7,939 nt of DNA from positions 1-7,939 of the forward strand of contig JAHHSP010000053.1 in the NCBI GenBank assembly GCA_020025115.1, given 5' to 3'. Both the position numbers and the translations under genes were made by a program. Below, in pieces: positions 1 to 5,643 of the stretch. This DNA comes from Collinsella sp. (GTDB lineage Bacteria; Actinomycetota; Coriobacteriia; Coriobacteriales; Coriobacteriaceae). A model generated the notes under the pieces. That model was not told the origin of the DNA, made no database searches, and was given only the letters and a program-made list of their open reading frames with translations. Numbering within the stretch: position 1 is the stretch's first letter; each line of letters begins with the position of its first letter.

Positions 1-402
1 GAGCTTGGGCTCGACATCCCGGTCTGCGGCCTTGCCAAGGCCGATGAGGAGGTGTTCGTTCCCTGGGACGATACGCCGATCGTGTTGCCCAGCGGATCGG
101 CCTCCCTGTATCTCATCAAACAGGTCCGCGACGAAAGCCACCGCTTTGCGATCACCTTCCATCGCGAGCTGCGCGGCAAGGCCATGACCGTATCCGTCCT
201 GGATGAGGTTCCCGGTGTCGGTCCCACGCGGAAGAAGGCGATCATGAAGCGCTTCGGCTCCATGAAGCGCCTTCGCGCCGCATCGGAGGCCGAGATCGCC
301 GAGGTCCCCGGCGTGCCCGCCGAGGTCGCCCGAGCGGTGTTCGAATCGCTTCGCGCGCTCGAGGCGCAGCGGCTCGGGCGCGATTCTGAAGATGGCGGAT
401 AA
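1..402 (+). CDS. uvrC: UvrABC system protein C, C-terminal part (5' end outside window)
   Basis: UvrC is the nuclease subunit of nucleotide excision repair; it cuts on both sides of a lesion handed over by UvrA/UvrB in the cytoplasm. The visible 133 residues, in frame from base 1, hold the end of the RNase H-like endonuclease domain. The segment VCGLAKADEEVF (8-19) and the signature RDESHRFAITFHRELR (43-58) are diagnostic, and His47 matches the histidine of the family's Asp-Asp-His active site. A tandem helix-hairpin-helix DNA-binding domain follows: VPGVGPTRKKAIMKRFGS (70-87), then EVPGVPAEVARAVF from about residue 100. It ends normally at TAA 400-402, so only the 5' part is missing, because of the window edge. 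In many actinobacteria uvrC lies directly before rapZ; here nanE and manA come between. Identification is secure. Confidence 0.96.
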   Translation, partial: ELGLDIPVCGLAKADEEVFVPWDDTPIVLPSGSASLYLIKQVRDESHRFAITFHRELRGKAMTVSVLDEVPGVGPTRKKAIMKRFGSMKRLRAASEAEIAEVPGVPAEVARAVFESLRALEAQRLGRDSEDGG

Positions 403-472
403 GCGGCATCGTGCAACTCGCCTTGCGGCCGCCGAGTATCTGCCGGCATCCCCGCAATGTGGGCGCGACGGC

Positions 473-502
473 CCGATTGCGCAGGGGCGATTGGCCCGTT
501 TT
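473..502 (+). terminator. Weak terminator-like hairpin between uvrC and nanE
   Basis: Bases 473-480 (CCGATTGC) pair with 487-494 (GCGATTGG) to give an 8-bp stem that includes two G-U pairs, with a 6-nt loop. A run of four T follows at 499-502 after a CCCG spacer. It is the only terminator-like object in the 132-nt gap after uvrC. The stem is weak and the T-run short and displaced, so read-through from uvrC into nanE is quite possible. It overlaps a competing hairpin at 493-513. Confidence 0.25.
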
Positions 503-513
503 GCGGCCGGGCC
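493..513 (+). promoter_or_regulatory. GC hairpin in the nanE leader
   Basis: GGCCCG at 493-498 pairs perfectly with CGGGCC at 508-513 around a 9-nt loop that contains TTTT. It ends nine bases before the nanE ribosome binding site AAAGGGGA (523-530). It shares two bases with the 473-494 stem, so the two structures cannot both form fully. A 6-bp GC stem is not rare in such GC-rich DNA, so the functional assignment is tentative. I see no convincing promoter or gene in the rest of 403-534. Confidence 0.25.
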
Positions 514-534
514 CTCAATCTGAAAGGGGAACGT

Positions 535-1215
535 ATGAATCCTGTCATCGAATCGCTCAAGGGCAAGCTGGTCGTGAGCGTGCAGGCCTATCCCGGCGAG
601 CCCCTGCGCACGCCCGAGATCATGGCAAGCATGTCCCGCGCCTGCGAGCTCGGCGGTGCGGCGGCCATCCGCTGCCAGGGCCTGTCCGATATCGCCGCCA
701 TCAAGGGCCGCGTCGAGATCCCGGTCATCGGCCTGTGGAAGGACGGCCATGAGGGCGTTTACATCACGCCGACGCTGCGCCATGCGCGCGCCTGCATCGC
801 CGCCGGCGCCGACATCGTGGCCGTCGATGCCACCGACCGCCCGCGTCCCGATGGCAGGCTGCTTGAGGACACGGTGCGCCCGCTGCGGGAGGAGGGCGTC
901 CTGCTCATGGCGGACTGCATGACCATCGAGGATATCCGCCGTGCCGTGGAGCTCGGCTTCGACCTGGTTTCCACCACGCTCTCTCACGACAAGCCCGCCA
1001 TCGACACCACGCTCGACGAGGGTCCGGACCTGCCGCTTCTGCGCCGGGCGACGGCCGAGTTCCCCGGTTTCCCCATCATCTGCGAAGGTCATGTCCATAC
1101 GCCCGCCGAGGCTCGCGCCGCAATCGATGCCGGGGCGTGGGCCGTCGTCGTGGGCACCGCCATCACGCACCCCACGAGCCTGACCTCTTGGTTCAAGGCG
1201 GCCATCGACGCGTAG
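535..1215 (+). CDS. nanE: N-acetylmannosamine-6-phosphate 2-epimerase
   Basis: This enzyme converts ManNAc-6-P to GlcNAc-6-P in the cytoplasm, the step that brings sialic acid and ManNAc carbon into amino-sugar metabolism. The product has 226 residues, a normal length for this TIM-barrel family. Family signatures are VSVQAYPGEPL (14-24), EIMASMSRACELGGAAAIR (28-46), VIGLWKDGHEGVYITPT (64-80), ADIVAVDATDRPRPDG (92-107), LLMADC (123-128), EGHVHTP (184-190) and AVVVGTAITHP (203-213). Lys69 and Glu184 correspond to the catalytic lysine and glutamate of the family. The ATG at 535 is chosen because AAAGGGGA (523-530) lies four bases upstream; an in-frame ATG at 457 has no such site and adds 26 non-family residues. 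No nanA or nanK is adjacent, so the pathway partners must be encoded elsewhere. A long inverted repeat follows the stop codon. Confidence 0.95.
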   Translation: MNPVIESLKGKLVVSVQAYPGEPLRTPEIMASMSRACELGGAAAIRCQGLSDIAAIKGRVEIPVIGLWKDGHEGVYITPTLRHARACIAAGADIVAVDATDRPRPDGRLLEDTVRPLREEGVLLMADCMTIEDIRRAVELGFDLVSTTLSHDKPAIDTTLDEGPDLPLLRRATAEFPGFPIICEGHVHTPAEARAAIDAGAWAVVVGTAITHPTSLTSWFKAAIDA

Positions 1216-1231
1216 TCGAGATATCCGCCCG

Positions 1232-1294
1232 GCCCCGATCTGATCGCGGTCGCCTGGCGGCGGGCGCGATCAGATCGGGGCATCTGCCGTTTTT
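1232..1294 (+). terminator. 17-bp perfect inverted repeat with downstream T-run, probable nanE terminator
   Basis: Bases 1232-1248 (GCCCCGATCTGATCGCG) are perfectly complementary to 1265-1281, with a 16-nt loop at 1249-1264. Five T occur at 1290-1294. The position just after the nanE stop and the stem length suggest an intrinsic terminator. However, eight bases (ATCTGCCG) separate stem and T-run, which is unusual because the U-tract normally touches the stem. A different role, such as mRNA 3'-end protection or a protein binding site, remains possible. Confidence 0.65.
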
Positions 1295-1391
1295 CCGGCC
1301 CTGCACCGCGTTCTCCGAAGCGACGACGATCCGATTTTGGGAAATACGCTTTGTTGGCCGGAAAAGGGGAATGCACCGGTGCCGAGGACGG

Positions 1392-1397
1392 TATCAT
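1392..1397 (+). promoter_or_regulatory. Possible -10 element (TATCAT) for manA
   Basis: TATCAT matches the TATAAT consensus at five of six positions and would start a transcript near 1404, giving a leader of about 45 nt that contains the 1411-1429 hairpin. No good -35 hexamer lies 16-18 bases upstream, so the call is weak. The rest of 1295-1391 shows no gene. A 12-codon reading frame at 1371-1409 has its purine-rich site touching the start codon and is not convincing. Confidence 0.2.
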
Positions 1398-1410
1398 GGG
1401 TGGGAATGAG

Positions 1411-1429
1411 GCGCGAGGGCGTCTCGCGC
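1411..1429 (+). promoter_or_regulatory. Leader hairpin just upstream of the manA ribosome binding site
   Basis: GCGCGAG at 1411-1417 pairs perfectly with CTCGCGC at 1423-1429 across the 5-nt loop GGCGT. It stops six bases before the ribosome binding site AAGGAGGG (1436-1443). It may affect mRNA stability or ribosome access. A GC-rich 7-bp stem could also arise by chance. Confidence 0.35.
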
Positions 1430-1448
1430 GATGGCAAGGAGGGTACAC

Positions 1449-2399
1449 ATGGCTATTTCAACCGATCTGCTGTTCATGGAGCCGGTCTTCCACGGCAAGA
1501 TCTGGGGAGGCCGCAAGCTCGAGGAGATGTACGGCTACGATATCCCGGACGGCCCGGTTGGGGAGTGCTGGGGCATCTCCGCCCATCCCAACGGGGATTG
1601 CAGAATCGCTTCGGGCCCGCTCGCCGGTATGTTCCTCTCGCAGGCATGGAGCGAGCATCCCGAGCTGTTCGGCGGTCTCGATGGCGACCGGTTCCCCCTC
1701 CTGGTCAAGATTCTCGACGCCACGGACGACCTGTCCGTTCAGGTGCATCCCGGTGATGCATACGCCGCCGAGCACGAGAACGGGTCCCTCGGCAAGACCG
1801 AGTGCTGGTATGTCATCGACTGCGATGACGACGCCACCATCATCGTCGGCCAGCGCGCGGCCTCTCGCGAGGAGCTCGCCGCCGCCATCGAGCAGGGCCG
1901 TTGGGATGAGGTCCTGAACGAGATCCCCATCCATCCTGGAGATTTCTTCCAGATCGACGCCGGCACGGTGCACGCCATCAAGCGAGGTACCGTCATTCTT
2001 GAGACGCAGCAGTCCAGCGACGTCACCTATCGTCTCTACGACTACGACCGCCGTCAGGACGACGGCTCCCTGCGCGAGCTGCACATAGACAAGTCCCTCG
2101 ACGTCGTGGATTATGGGGCGAAGGCCCCGGAGACGGGAGAGGTCGCGGCCCCCGAAGTCGATGGCGTCACGCATCTGGTCGATTGCCCCGCCTATTCCGT
2201 CGACCGCGTGTATCTCGACGGTGAGCTCACGTATCCCGTGGCGAGCGCCGGCATCCCGTTCCTTTGCGTGACGGTCATGGCGGGCGAAGGCTCGGTCAAC
2301 GGCAGCCCGCTCAAGGCGGGGGACCACTTCATCGCGACCTCGACGTGCGATGGCCTCTTGCTCGAGGGTTGCATGACCCTCATCGCCAGCCACATCTAG
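1449..2399 (+). CDS. manA: Mannose-6-phosphate isomerase, class I (short Bacillus-type)
   Basis: The enzyme interconverts mannose-6-P and fructose-6-P with a bound zinc ion in the cytoplasm. It either admits mannose to glycolysis or supplies mannose-6-P for GDP-mannose. The product has 316 residues, matching the short Gram-positive form with a double cupin fold rather than the roughly 390-residue enteric form. Motifs are FHGKIWGGRKL (14-24), GECWGISAHPNG (38-49), LLVKILDATDDLSVQVHPGD (84-103), GKTECWYVID (115-124), GTVHAIKRGTVILETQQSSD (172-191) and YRLYDYDRR (194-202). Probable zinc ligands are His100, Glu118 and His175. The C-terminal cupin (about 240-316) includes GSVNGSPLKAGDHFIA. The ATG at 1449 has AAGGAGGG (1436-1443) five bases upstream; the in-frame ATG at 1431 lies before that site and is rejected. 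It sits between a terminator-like repeat and a true terminator, so it looks monocistronic. Confidence 0.93.
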   Translation: MAISTDLLFMEPVFHGKIWGGRKLEEMYGYDIPDGPVGECWGISAHPNGDCRIASGPLAGMFLSQAWSEHPELFGGLDGDRFPLLVKILDATDDLSVQVHPGDAYAAEHENGSLGKTECWYVIDCDDDATIIVGQRAASREELAAAIEQGRWDEVLNEIPIHPGDFFQIDAGTVHAIKRGTVILETQQSSDVTYRLYDYDRRQDDGSLRELHIDKSLDVVDYGAKAPETGEVAAPEVDGVTHLVDCPAYSVDRVYLDGELTYPVASAGIPFLCVTVMAGEGSVNGSPLKAGDHFIATSTCDGLLLEGCMTLIASHI

Positions 2400-2424
2400 C
2401 GCTGTTTCCCGCAAGATGTGATTT

Positions 2425-2460
2425 CACCGCGCCTGGGTATCGTCCGGGGCGCGGTGTTTT
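2425..2460 (+). terminator. Intrinsic terminator after manA
   Basis: CACCGCGCC (2425-2433) pairs perfectly with GGCGCGGTG (2448-2456) around a 14-nt loop, followed directly by TTTT (2457-2460) and, after CG, TTT. It lies 25 bases after the manA stop codon and separates manA from the rapZ operon. This is a standard Rho-independent arrangement. Confidence 0.85.
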
Positions 2461-2463
2461 CGT

Positions 2464-2488
2464 TTGCCATGGCATGAGGGGATATACT
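2464..2488 (+). promoter_or_regulatory. Probable promoter of the rapZ-yvcK-whiA operon
   Basis: TATACT (2483-2488) is a good -10 match and TTGCCA (2464-2469) matches TTGACA at five of six positions, but only 13 bases separate them, so the -35 assignment is doubtful. The -10 lies just behind the manA terminator and would place the start of transcription near 2495. That is close to the in-frame ATG at 2496 and about 40 bases before the preferred rapZ start. Confidence 0.45.
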
Positions 2489-2534
2489 CGTACCAATGAA
2501 TCGCAAACGCCTCGATCCGGATGAAAGGCCCATC

Positions 2535-3455
2535 ATGTCCGAGCGTTCAGATACCATCTCGGCCGAGCTCGCCGATCGCGTCCCCGATATCGTCATCATC
2601 ACCGGCATGTCCGGTTCCGGCCGCACGCAGGCCATGCATGTGTTTGAGGACATGGGGTATTTCTGCATCGACAACCTTCCCCCGAGTCTCATCATGCAGC
2701 TCGCCGAGATCATCGGCATCAACACGGGCGTGGGGCGCCACCTGTGCGTCACGAGCGATCTGCGCAGCCAGGGGCTCTTCGATGAGCTGCTCGACACCAT
2801 CGAGACGCTGCGCGACCATGAGATGACCTGCAAAGTTCTGTTCCTCGAGGCCTCGGACGAGGTGCTCATCCGTCGGTACAGCGAGAATCGCCGCCGTCAC
2901 CCGCTTGCGAAGCGCGGCGACACGATGGCCGACGCGATCCAGCGCGAACGGATGGCGCTGGCGAGCATCCGCGAGAGAGCCGACCTCGTCATCGATACGA
3001 GCCGCATGCGCACGGCGACGCTGCGAAAGCGCCTACAGGGTGCGTTCTCCGAGCTCAGCGATGAGCAGCTGATGGATGTCCACGTGTTTTCCTTCGGCTT
3101 CAAGCACGGGCTGCCCGTGGAGGCCGACCTGATGATCGACGTGCGGTTCCTGCCCAACCCCTTCTACGACCCCGAGATGCGCACGCTCACCGGTCTCGAT
3201 GAGAAGGTCTCCAGCTTCGTGATCGACCATCCAAAGACGCGGGAATTCCTCGATGCATGGTTCCGCCTGCTCGATGCCGTCATGCCCGGCTATATCGCCG
3301 AGGGCAAGCCGAGCCTTTCCATCGCGATCGGGTGCACGGGAGGCCAGCACCGCAGTGTCGCCATCGCGGAGGCGACCGGGCGCTACCTGGAGCGCCATCA
3401 GTACCATGTGAGCATCTCTCACCGCGACCTCGCCAAGGCGAACCTCAGGAGCTAG
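2535..3455 (+). CDS. rapZ: RNase adapter protein RapZ / YvcJ family P-loop protein
   Basis: RapZ-family proteins bind nucleotides. In E. coli RapZ guides RNase E to the small RNA GlmZ and responds to glucosamine-6-P, thereby setting GlmS levels; the role in actinobacteria is less clear. The product has 306 residues (E. coli RapZ 284). The N-terminal domain starts with VIITGMSGSGRTQAMHVFEDMGY (20-42): the P-loop GMSGSGRT (24-31) carries Arg30 where the classic Walker A has Lys, as in several actinobacterial relatives. CKVLFLEASDEVLIRRYSENRRRHPL (99-124) is the family signature. The C-terminal domain holds FSFGFKHGLPVEADLMIDVRFLPNPFY (185-211) and IAIGCTGGQHRSVAIAE (263-279). The end (SHRDLAKANLRS) lacks the lysine-rich tail used for RNA binding in E. 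coli. The ATG at 2535 has GAAAGG (2523-2528) six bases upstream; a start at 2496 would add 13 residues. The stop is two bases before yvcK. Confidence 0.94.
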   Translation: MSERSDTISAELADRVPDIVIITGMSGSGRTQAMHVFEDMGYFCIDNLPPSLIMQLAEIIGINTGVGRHLCVTSDLRSQGLFDELLDTIETLRDHEMTCKVLFLEASDEVLIRRYSENRRRHPLAKRGDTMADAIQRERMALASIRERADLVIDTSRMRTATLRKRLQGAFSELSDEQLMDVHVFSFGFKHGLPVEADLMIDVRFLPNPFYDPEMRTLTGLDEKVSSFVIDHPKTREFLDAWFRLLDAVMPGYIAEGKPSLSIAIGCTGGQHRSVAIAEATGRYLERHQYHVSISHRDLAKANLRS

Positions 3456-3457
3456 CG

Positions 3458-4513
3458 ATGCCCGATCAGCGTCTCAAGGCGGTCTCCATTGGCGGCGGCA
3501 CCGGTCAGCCGCGCCTCATCGCGGCTCTTCGGCTCATGGGGGCACATATCGACTCTGTGGTCGCCATGGCCGACGATGGCGGTTCGACCGGGCTCTTGCG
3601 CGAGCGGGAGCACATCGTGCCGCCCGGTGATGTGCGCAAGTGCCTGTCTGCGTTGGCAGCCGATCCCGCCGCCCCGCTTGCCCGCGCGTTCGCCCATCGC
3701 TTCCCCTACATCGATGATCACGCGCTCGGCAACCTGTTGCTGGTGGCGCTCGCCAAAGAGACCGATTCGTTCGTCGCCGCGATTCGCACGTGCGAGCGCT
3801 TGCTTGAGTGCGTCGGGCATGTGCATCCCTCCACATTGGAGCTCGTGAGCCTCTCCGGGCGAACGCGCGAGGGGGATGAGGTGCGCGGCCAGGCCCACAT
3901 TTCCTACGGCATGCGCGCCATGTCCGAGGTTCGACTCGAGCCCGGCTGTCCTGAGGCGAATGAGGAGGCCGTCGAGGCGATCCTCAACGCGGATCTGGTG
4001 GTTCTCGGCCCAGGCTCCCTGTTCACCTCCATCATCCCCAACGTGTTGGTCCCCGGTATCCGCGACGCGCTTGCGGCCACGGGCGCCACCAGGGTGTTCG
4101 TCTGCCCCAAAATCGACTCCCTGGGGGAGACTGCGGGCATGGGCGTGGCCGACCATGTGGAGGCCTTGGTCGCCTGCGGCCTCGAGGGGGCGCTCGACGC
4201 GGTCTTGGTCCATCGGGCGCAAGGGCCCGAATTCGTCCATCCCTATGAGAAGCGCGCCTGGCAGCGTATCGTCGAGCGCGCCGCGCGAGGGGCGGCCGAG
4301 CGCGACGGGGCGGGCGAGGGACCTGTTTCTGCATCGATGATCGACGCCGCCAAGCAGGCGCCGTTCGGTCCGATCGAGGCGAGTGCGGCCGACCTCGAGC
4401 GCATCGGGTCTCTCGCCGGGCGCGTCGTCGTACGAGATTTCACGGGCGGGGAGTCCCCGGCCGTCCACGATGCCGGCCGCCTTGCCGCCGCGCTCACGGA
4501 GGTGATGAGATAG
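3458..4513 (+). CDS. yvcK: YvcK/CofD-family UDP-sugar-binding regulator (gluconeogenesis factor family)
   Basis: YvcK proteins have the fold of the CofD phospholactate transferase. In Bacillus and mycobacteria they bind UDP-GlcNAc-type sugars and are needed for cell shape and growth on gluconeogenic carbon. The 351 residues show a Rossmann-like start SIGGGTGQPRLIAALRLMG (10-28), MADDGGSTGLLRE (37-49), PPGDVRKCLSALA (55-67), HALGNLLLVAL (88-98), ADLVVLGPGSLFTSIIPNVLVPGI (178-201) and GETAGMGVADHVEAL (223-237). Compared with the Bacillus type, the first loop ends GGGTGQ rather than GGGTGL, and the CN(L/I)MTQPGET segment reads CPKIDSLGET (216-225). An Arg/Ala/Gly-rich stretch at about 272-289 looks like a flexible insertion. 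AGGAG (3447-3451) sits six bases before the ATG at 3458, inside the 3' end of rapZ. The stop codon abuts the whiA start, implying translational coupling. CofD itself is the alternative, but the rapZ/whiA context argues for YvcK. Confidence 0.92.
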   Translation: MPDQRLKAVSIGGGTGQPRLIAALRLMGAHIDSVVAMADDGGSTGLLREREHIVPPGDVRKCLSALAADPAAPLARAFAHRFPYIDDHALGNLLLVALAKETDSFVAAIRTCERLLECVGHVHPSTLELVSLSGRTREGDEVRGQAHISYGMRAMSEVRLEPGCPEANEEAVEAILNADLVVLGPGSLFTSIIPNVLVPGIRDALAATGATRVFVCPKIDSLGETAGMGVADHVEALVACGLEGALDAVLVHRAQGPEFVHPYEKRAWQRIVERAARGAAERDGAGEGPVSASMIDAAKQAPFGPIEASAADLERIGSLAGRVVVRDFTGGESPAVHDAGRLAAALTEVMR

Positions 4514-5461
4514 ATGTCCTTTACGGCAGAGGTCCGCGACGAGCTCGCCCGCTGCACCCCTGAGTGCGCCTACTGCGACGTCTCGACGCTCGCCGCGCTC
4601 GTCCGCGTGTGCGGCACGCTTTCAATCAGCGGGCGCGGGGGATATCAACTCCAGGTCGCCACGGAGACGGGCGCGGTCGCGCGCACGATGATCGAACTCA
4701 CGCACAAGATATTGAAGCTCAAGACGGACCTCACCGTCCGCCGCTCCGTCTTGCACCGCGTGCGCAATTACCTCATCGTCCTGCCCGATCAGCCCGATCT
4801 GGAGAAGGCCCTCATCTTGCTCGGCATCCTCGATCGTTTGGGAGACTTGGTGCCCGGCGTGCCCAAACACGTTGCGAACCGCGCCTGCTGTCGTCGCGCG
4901 TTCGTGCGCGGAAGCCTTATCGCGGGCGGTTTCGTGGCCGATCCCCGCGGCGACTTTCATCTCGAGATCGCCGTGCAGGGAGAGCAGTTCGCCCATGACC
5001 TGGCCGACCTCATCTGCGGCATGGGGGTTCAGGCGCGCGTCAATCCGCGCAGGGGCGCCTATGCGGTGTACATCAAAAGCGCGGAGGATATTAGGCGGCT
5101 GCTGGCCAAACTCGGGGCCGAGCGCGCTGTCGCGGAGATCGAGGAGGCTCGTGCGGTCAAGCAGGTGAAGAACCAGGTCAATCGGCGTGTGAACGCCGAG
5201 CTCGCCAACCAGACGCGCAGCGCCGGCGCGGCCCAGCGCCAACTCGAGCTCATCGAGGCCCTCGATGAGCTGGGGCTGCGCCCCGGGCTCCCCGAAGCGC
5301 TCGAGACGTTTTGCCGCCTGCGCGAGAGCCACCCCGACCTGTCGTTGCGCGACCTTGGCGAGATGGCGCAACCTCCGCTGTCGAAATCGGCCCTCTATCA
5401 CCGCGTGTTGCGGCTGGAGAAGATGATCGGGGAGGCGAAAGCGTCGCGTGAGGAGGATTGA
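4514..5461 (+). CDS. whiA: DNA-binding protein WhiA (LAGLIDADG-like plus HTH)
   Basis: WhiA is a transcription factor needed for sporulation septation in Streptomyces and linked to division and chromosome segregation in non-differentiating bacteria. The 315 residues open with the classic MSFTAEVRDELAR. The N-terminal part carries the homing-endonuclease-like fold lacking nuclease function: RTMIELTHKILKLK (57-70) and NRACCRRAFVRGSLIAGGFVADPRGDFHLEI (122-152). The helix-turn-helix domain follows from about 230 to 308: NQTRSAGAAQRQLELIEAL (232-250), HPDLSLRDLGEMAQPPLSKSALYHRVLRLEKM (273-304). A Cys-rich N-terminal stretch (C14, C18, C21, C33) stands where relatives often have a Cys pair. The start is fixed by a near-perfect Shine-Dalgarno, GGAGGTGAT (4498-4506), seven bases upstream within yvcK; there is no intergenic base between the two genes. 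No clear terminator follows, so some transcription could continue towards gap. Confidence 0.96.
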   Translation: MSFTAEVRDELARCTPECAYCDVSTLAALVRVCGTLSISGRGGYQLQVATETGAVARTMIELTHKILKLKTDLTVRRSVLHRVRNYLIVLPDQPDLEKALILLGILDRLGDLVPGVPKHVANRACCRRAFVRGSLIAGGFVADPRGDFHLEIAVQGEQFAHDLADLICGMGVQARVNPRRGAYAVYIKSAEDIRRLLAKLGAERAVAEIEEARAVKQVKNQVNRRVNAELANQTRSAGAAQRQLELIEALDELGLRPGLPEALETFCRLRESHPDLSLRDLGEMAQPPLSKSALYHRVLRLEKMIGEAKASREED

Positions 5462-5470
5462 AGCGTCTCA
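5459..5470 (+). promoter_or_regulatory. LacI-family operator-like palindrome 1 (TGAAGCGTCTCA)
   Basis: This 12-mer has the CG-centred form of LacI-family operators; the Cra/FruR site is close to TGAATCGTTTCA. It overlaps the whiA stop codon and differs at one base from a second copy at 5512-5523, exactly 53 bases away. The repeat continues weakly past the palindrome with CCGG and later GTCC. No regulator gene is in the window, so the assignment rests on sequence form, duplication and position before gap. Confidence 0.3.
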
Positions 5471-5511
5471 ACCGGAGATATAGTCCCTGGTCGCATGCAT
5501 TGATAGCGGGA

Positions 5512-5523
5512 TGAAGCGTTTCA
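5512..5523 (+). promoter_or_regulatory. LacI-family operator-like palindrome 2 (TGAAGCGTTTCA)
   Basis: The half sites TGAAGC and GTTTCA are symmetrical around a central CG except for one G-T mismatch. It is the better of the two copies. It lies about 60 bases upstream of the AT-rich presumed gap promoter, so a repressor would more likely act by looping with copy 1, or the protein may act as an activator. Confidence 0.35.
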
Positions 5524-5560
5524 AGCCGGGTCTTTTGTCCGAAAGTTGCCAATCACACGA

Positions 5561-5604
5561 TTGAGCAAGCGGAAAAAAGGTATATTTGGTGAGTGGTTAG
5601 TTTT
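5561..5604 (+). promoter_or_regulatory. Probable gap promoter region
   Basis: This is the most AT-rich stretch in the window: TTGAGC at 5561-5566, an A-tract GGAAAAAAGG (5571-5580), then TATATT (5581-5586), a strong -10 candidate. The TTGAGC to TATATT spacing is only 14 bases and no better -35 is visible, so the exact -35 is unresolved. Transcription would start near 5593, giving a leader of about 65 nt before gap. Confidence 0.5.
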
Positions 5605-5605
5605 C

Positions 5606-5642
5606 GGACTTCAACGGCGGGCAGCCAGCCCGCGGGAGGTCC
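5606..5642 (+). promoter_or_regulatory. Two-part stem-loop in the gap leader
   Basis: GGACTTC (5606-5612) pairs with GAGGTCC (5636-5642), seven pairs including one G-U. After an asymmetric internal loop (AACG opposite GG), GCGGGC (5617-5622) pairs with GCCCGC (5628-5633) around the loop AGCCA. In total this gives 13 base pairs, ending four bases before the gap ribosome binding site. The distal strand contains GGGAGG (5634-5639), which could itself bind ribosomes if opened. It may be an mRNA stabiliser for a highly expressed gene or a translation control element. Confidence 0.5.
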
Positions 5643-5643
5643 A

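Noticed and set aside
457..534. 26-codon N-terminal extension of nanE from ATG 457
   Set aside because: No ribosome binding site at 457, the added residues do not resemble the family, and a good site serves the ATG at 535.
1371..1409. 12-codon leader ORF before manA (ATG 1371)
   Set aside because: The purine-rich sequence directly touches the ATG with no spacing, and the peptide has no regulatory character such as repeated codons.
1458..2414. 318-codon open frame on the - strand opposite manA
   Set aside because: It is a low-complexity antisense translation with no recognisable motif; manA on the + strand is clear.
3452..4468. 338-codon open frame on the - strand opposite yvcK
   Set aside because: It shadows yvcK, with Arg/Gly/His-rich composition and no recognisable domain.
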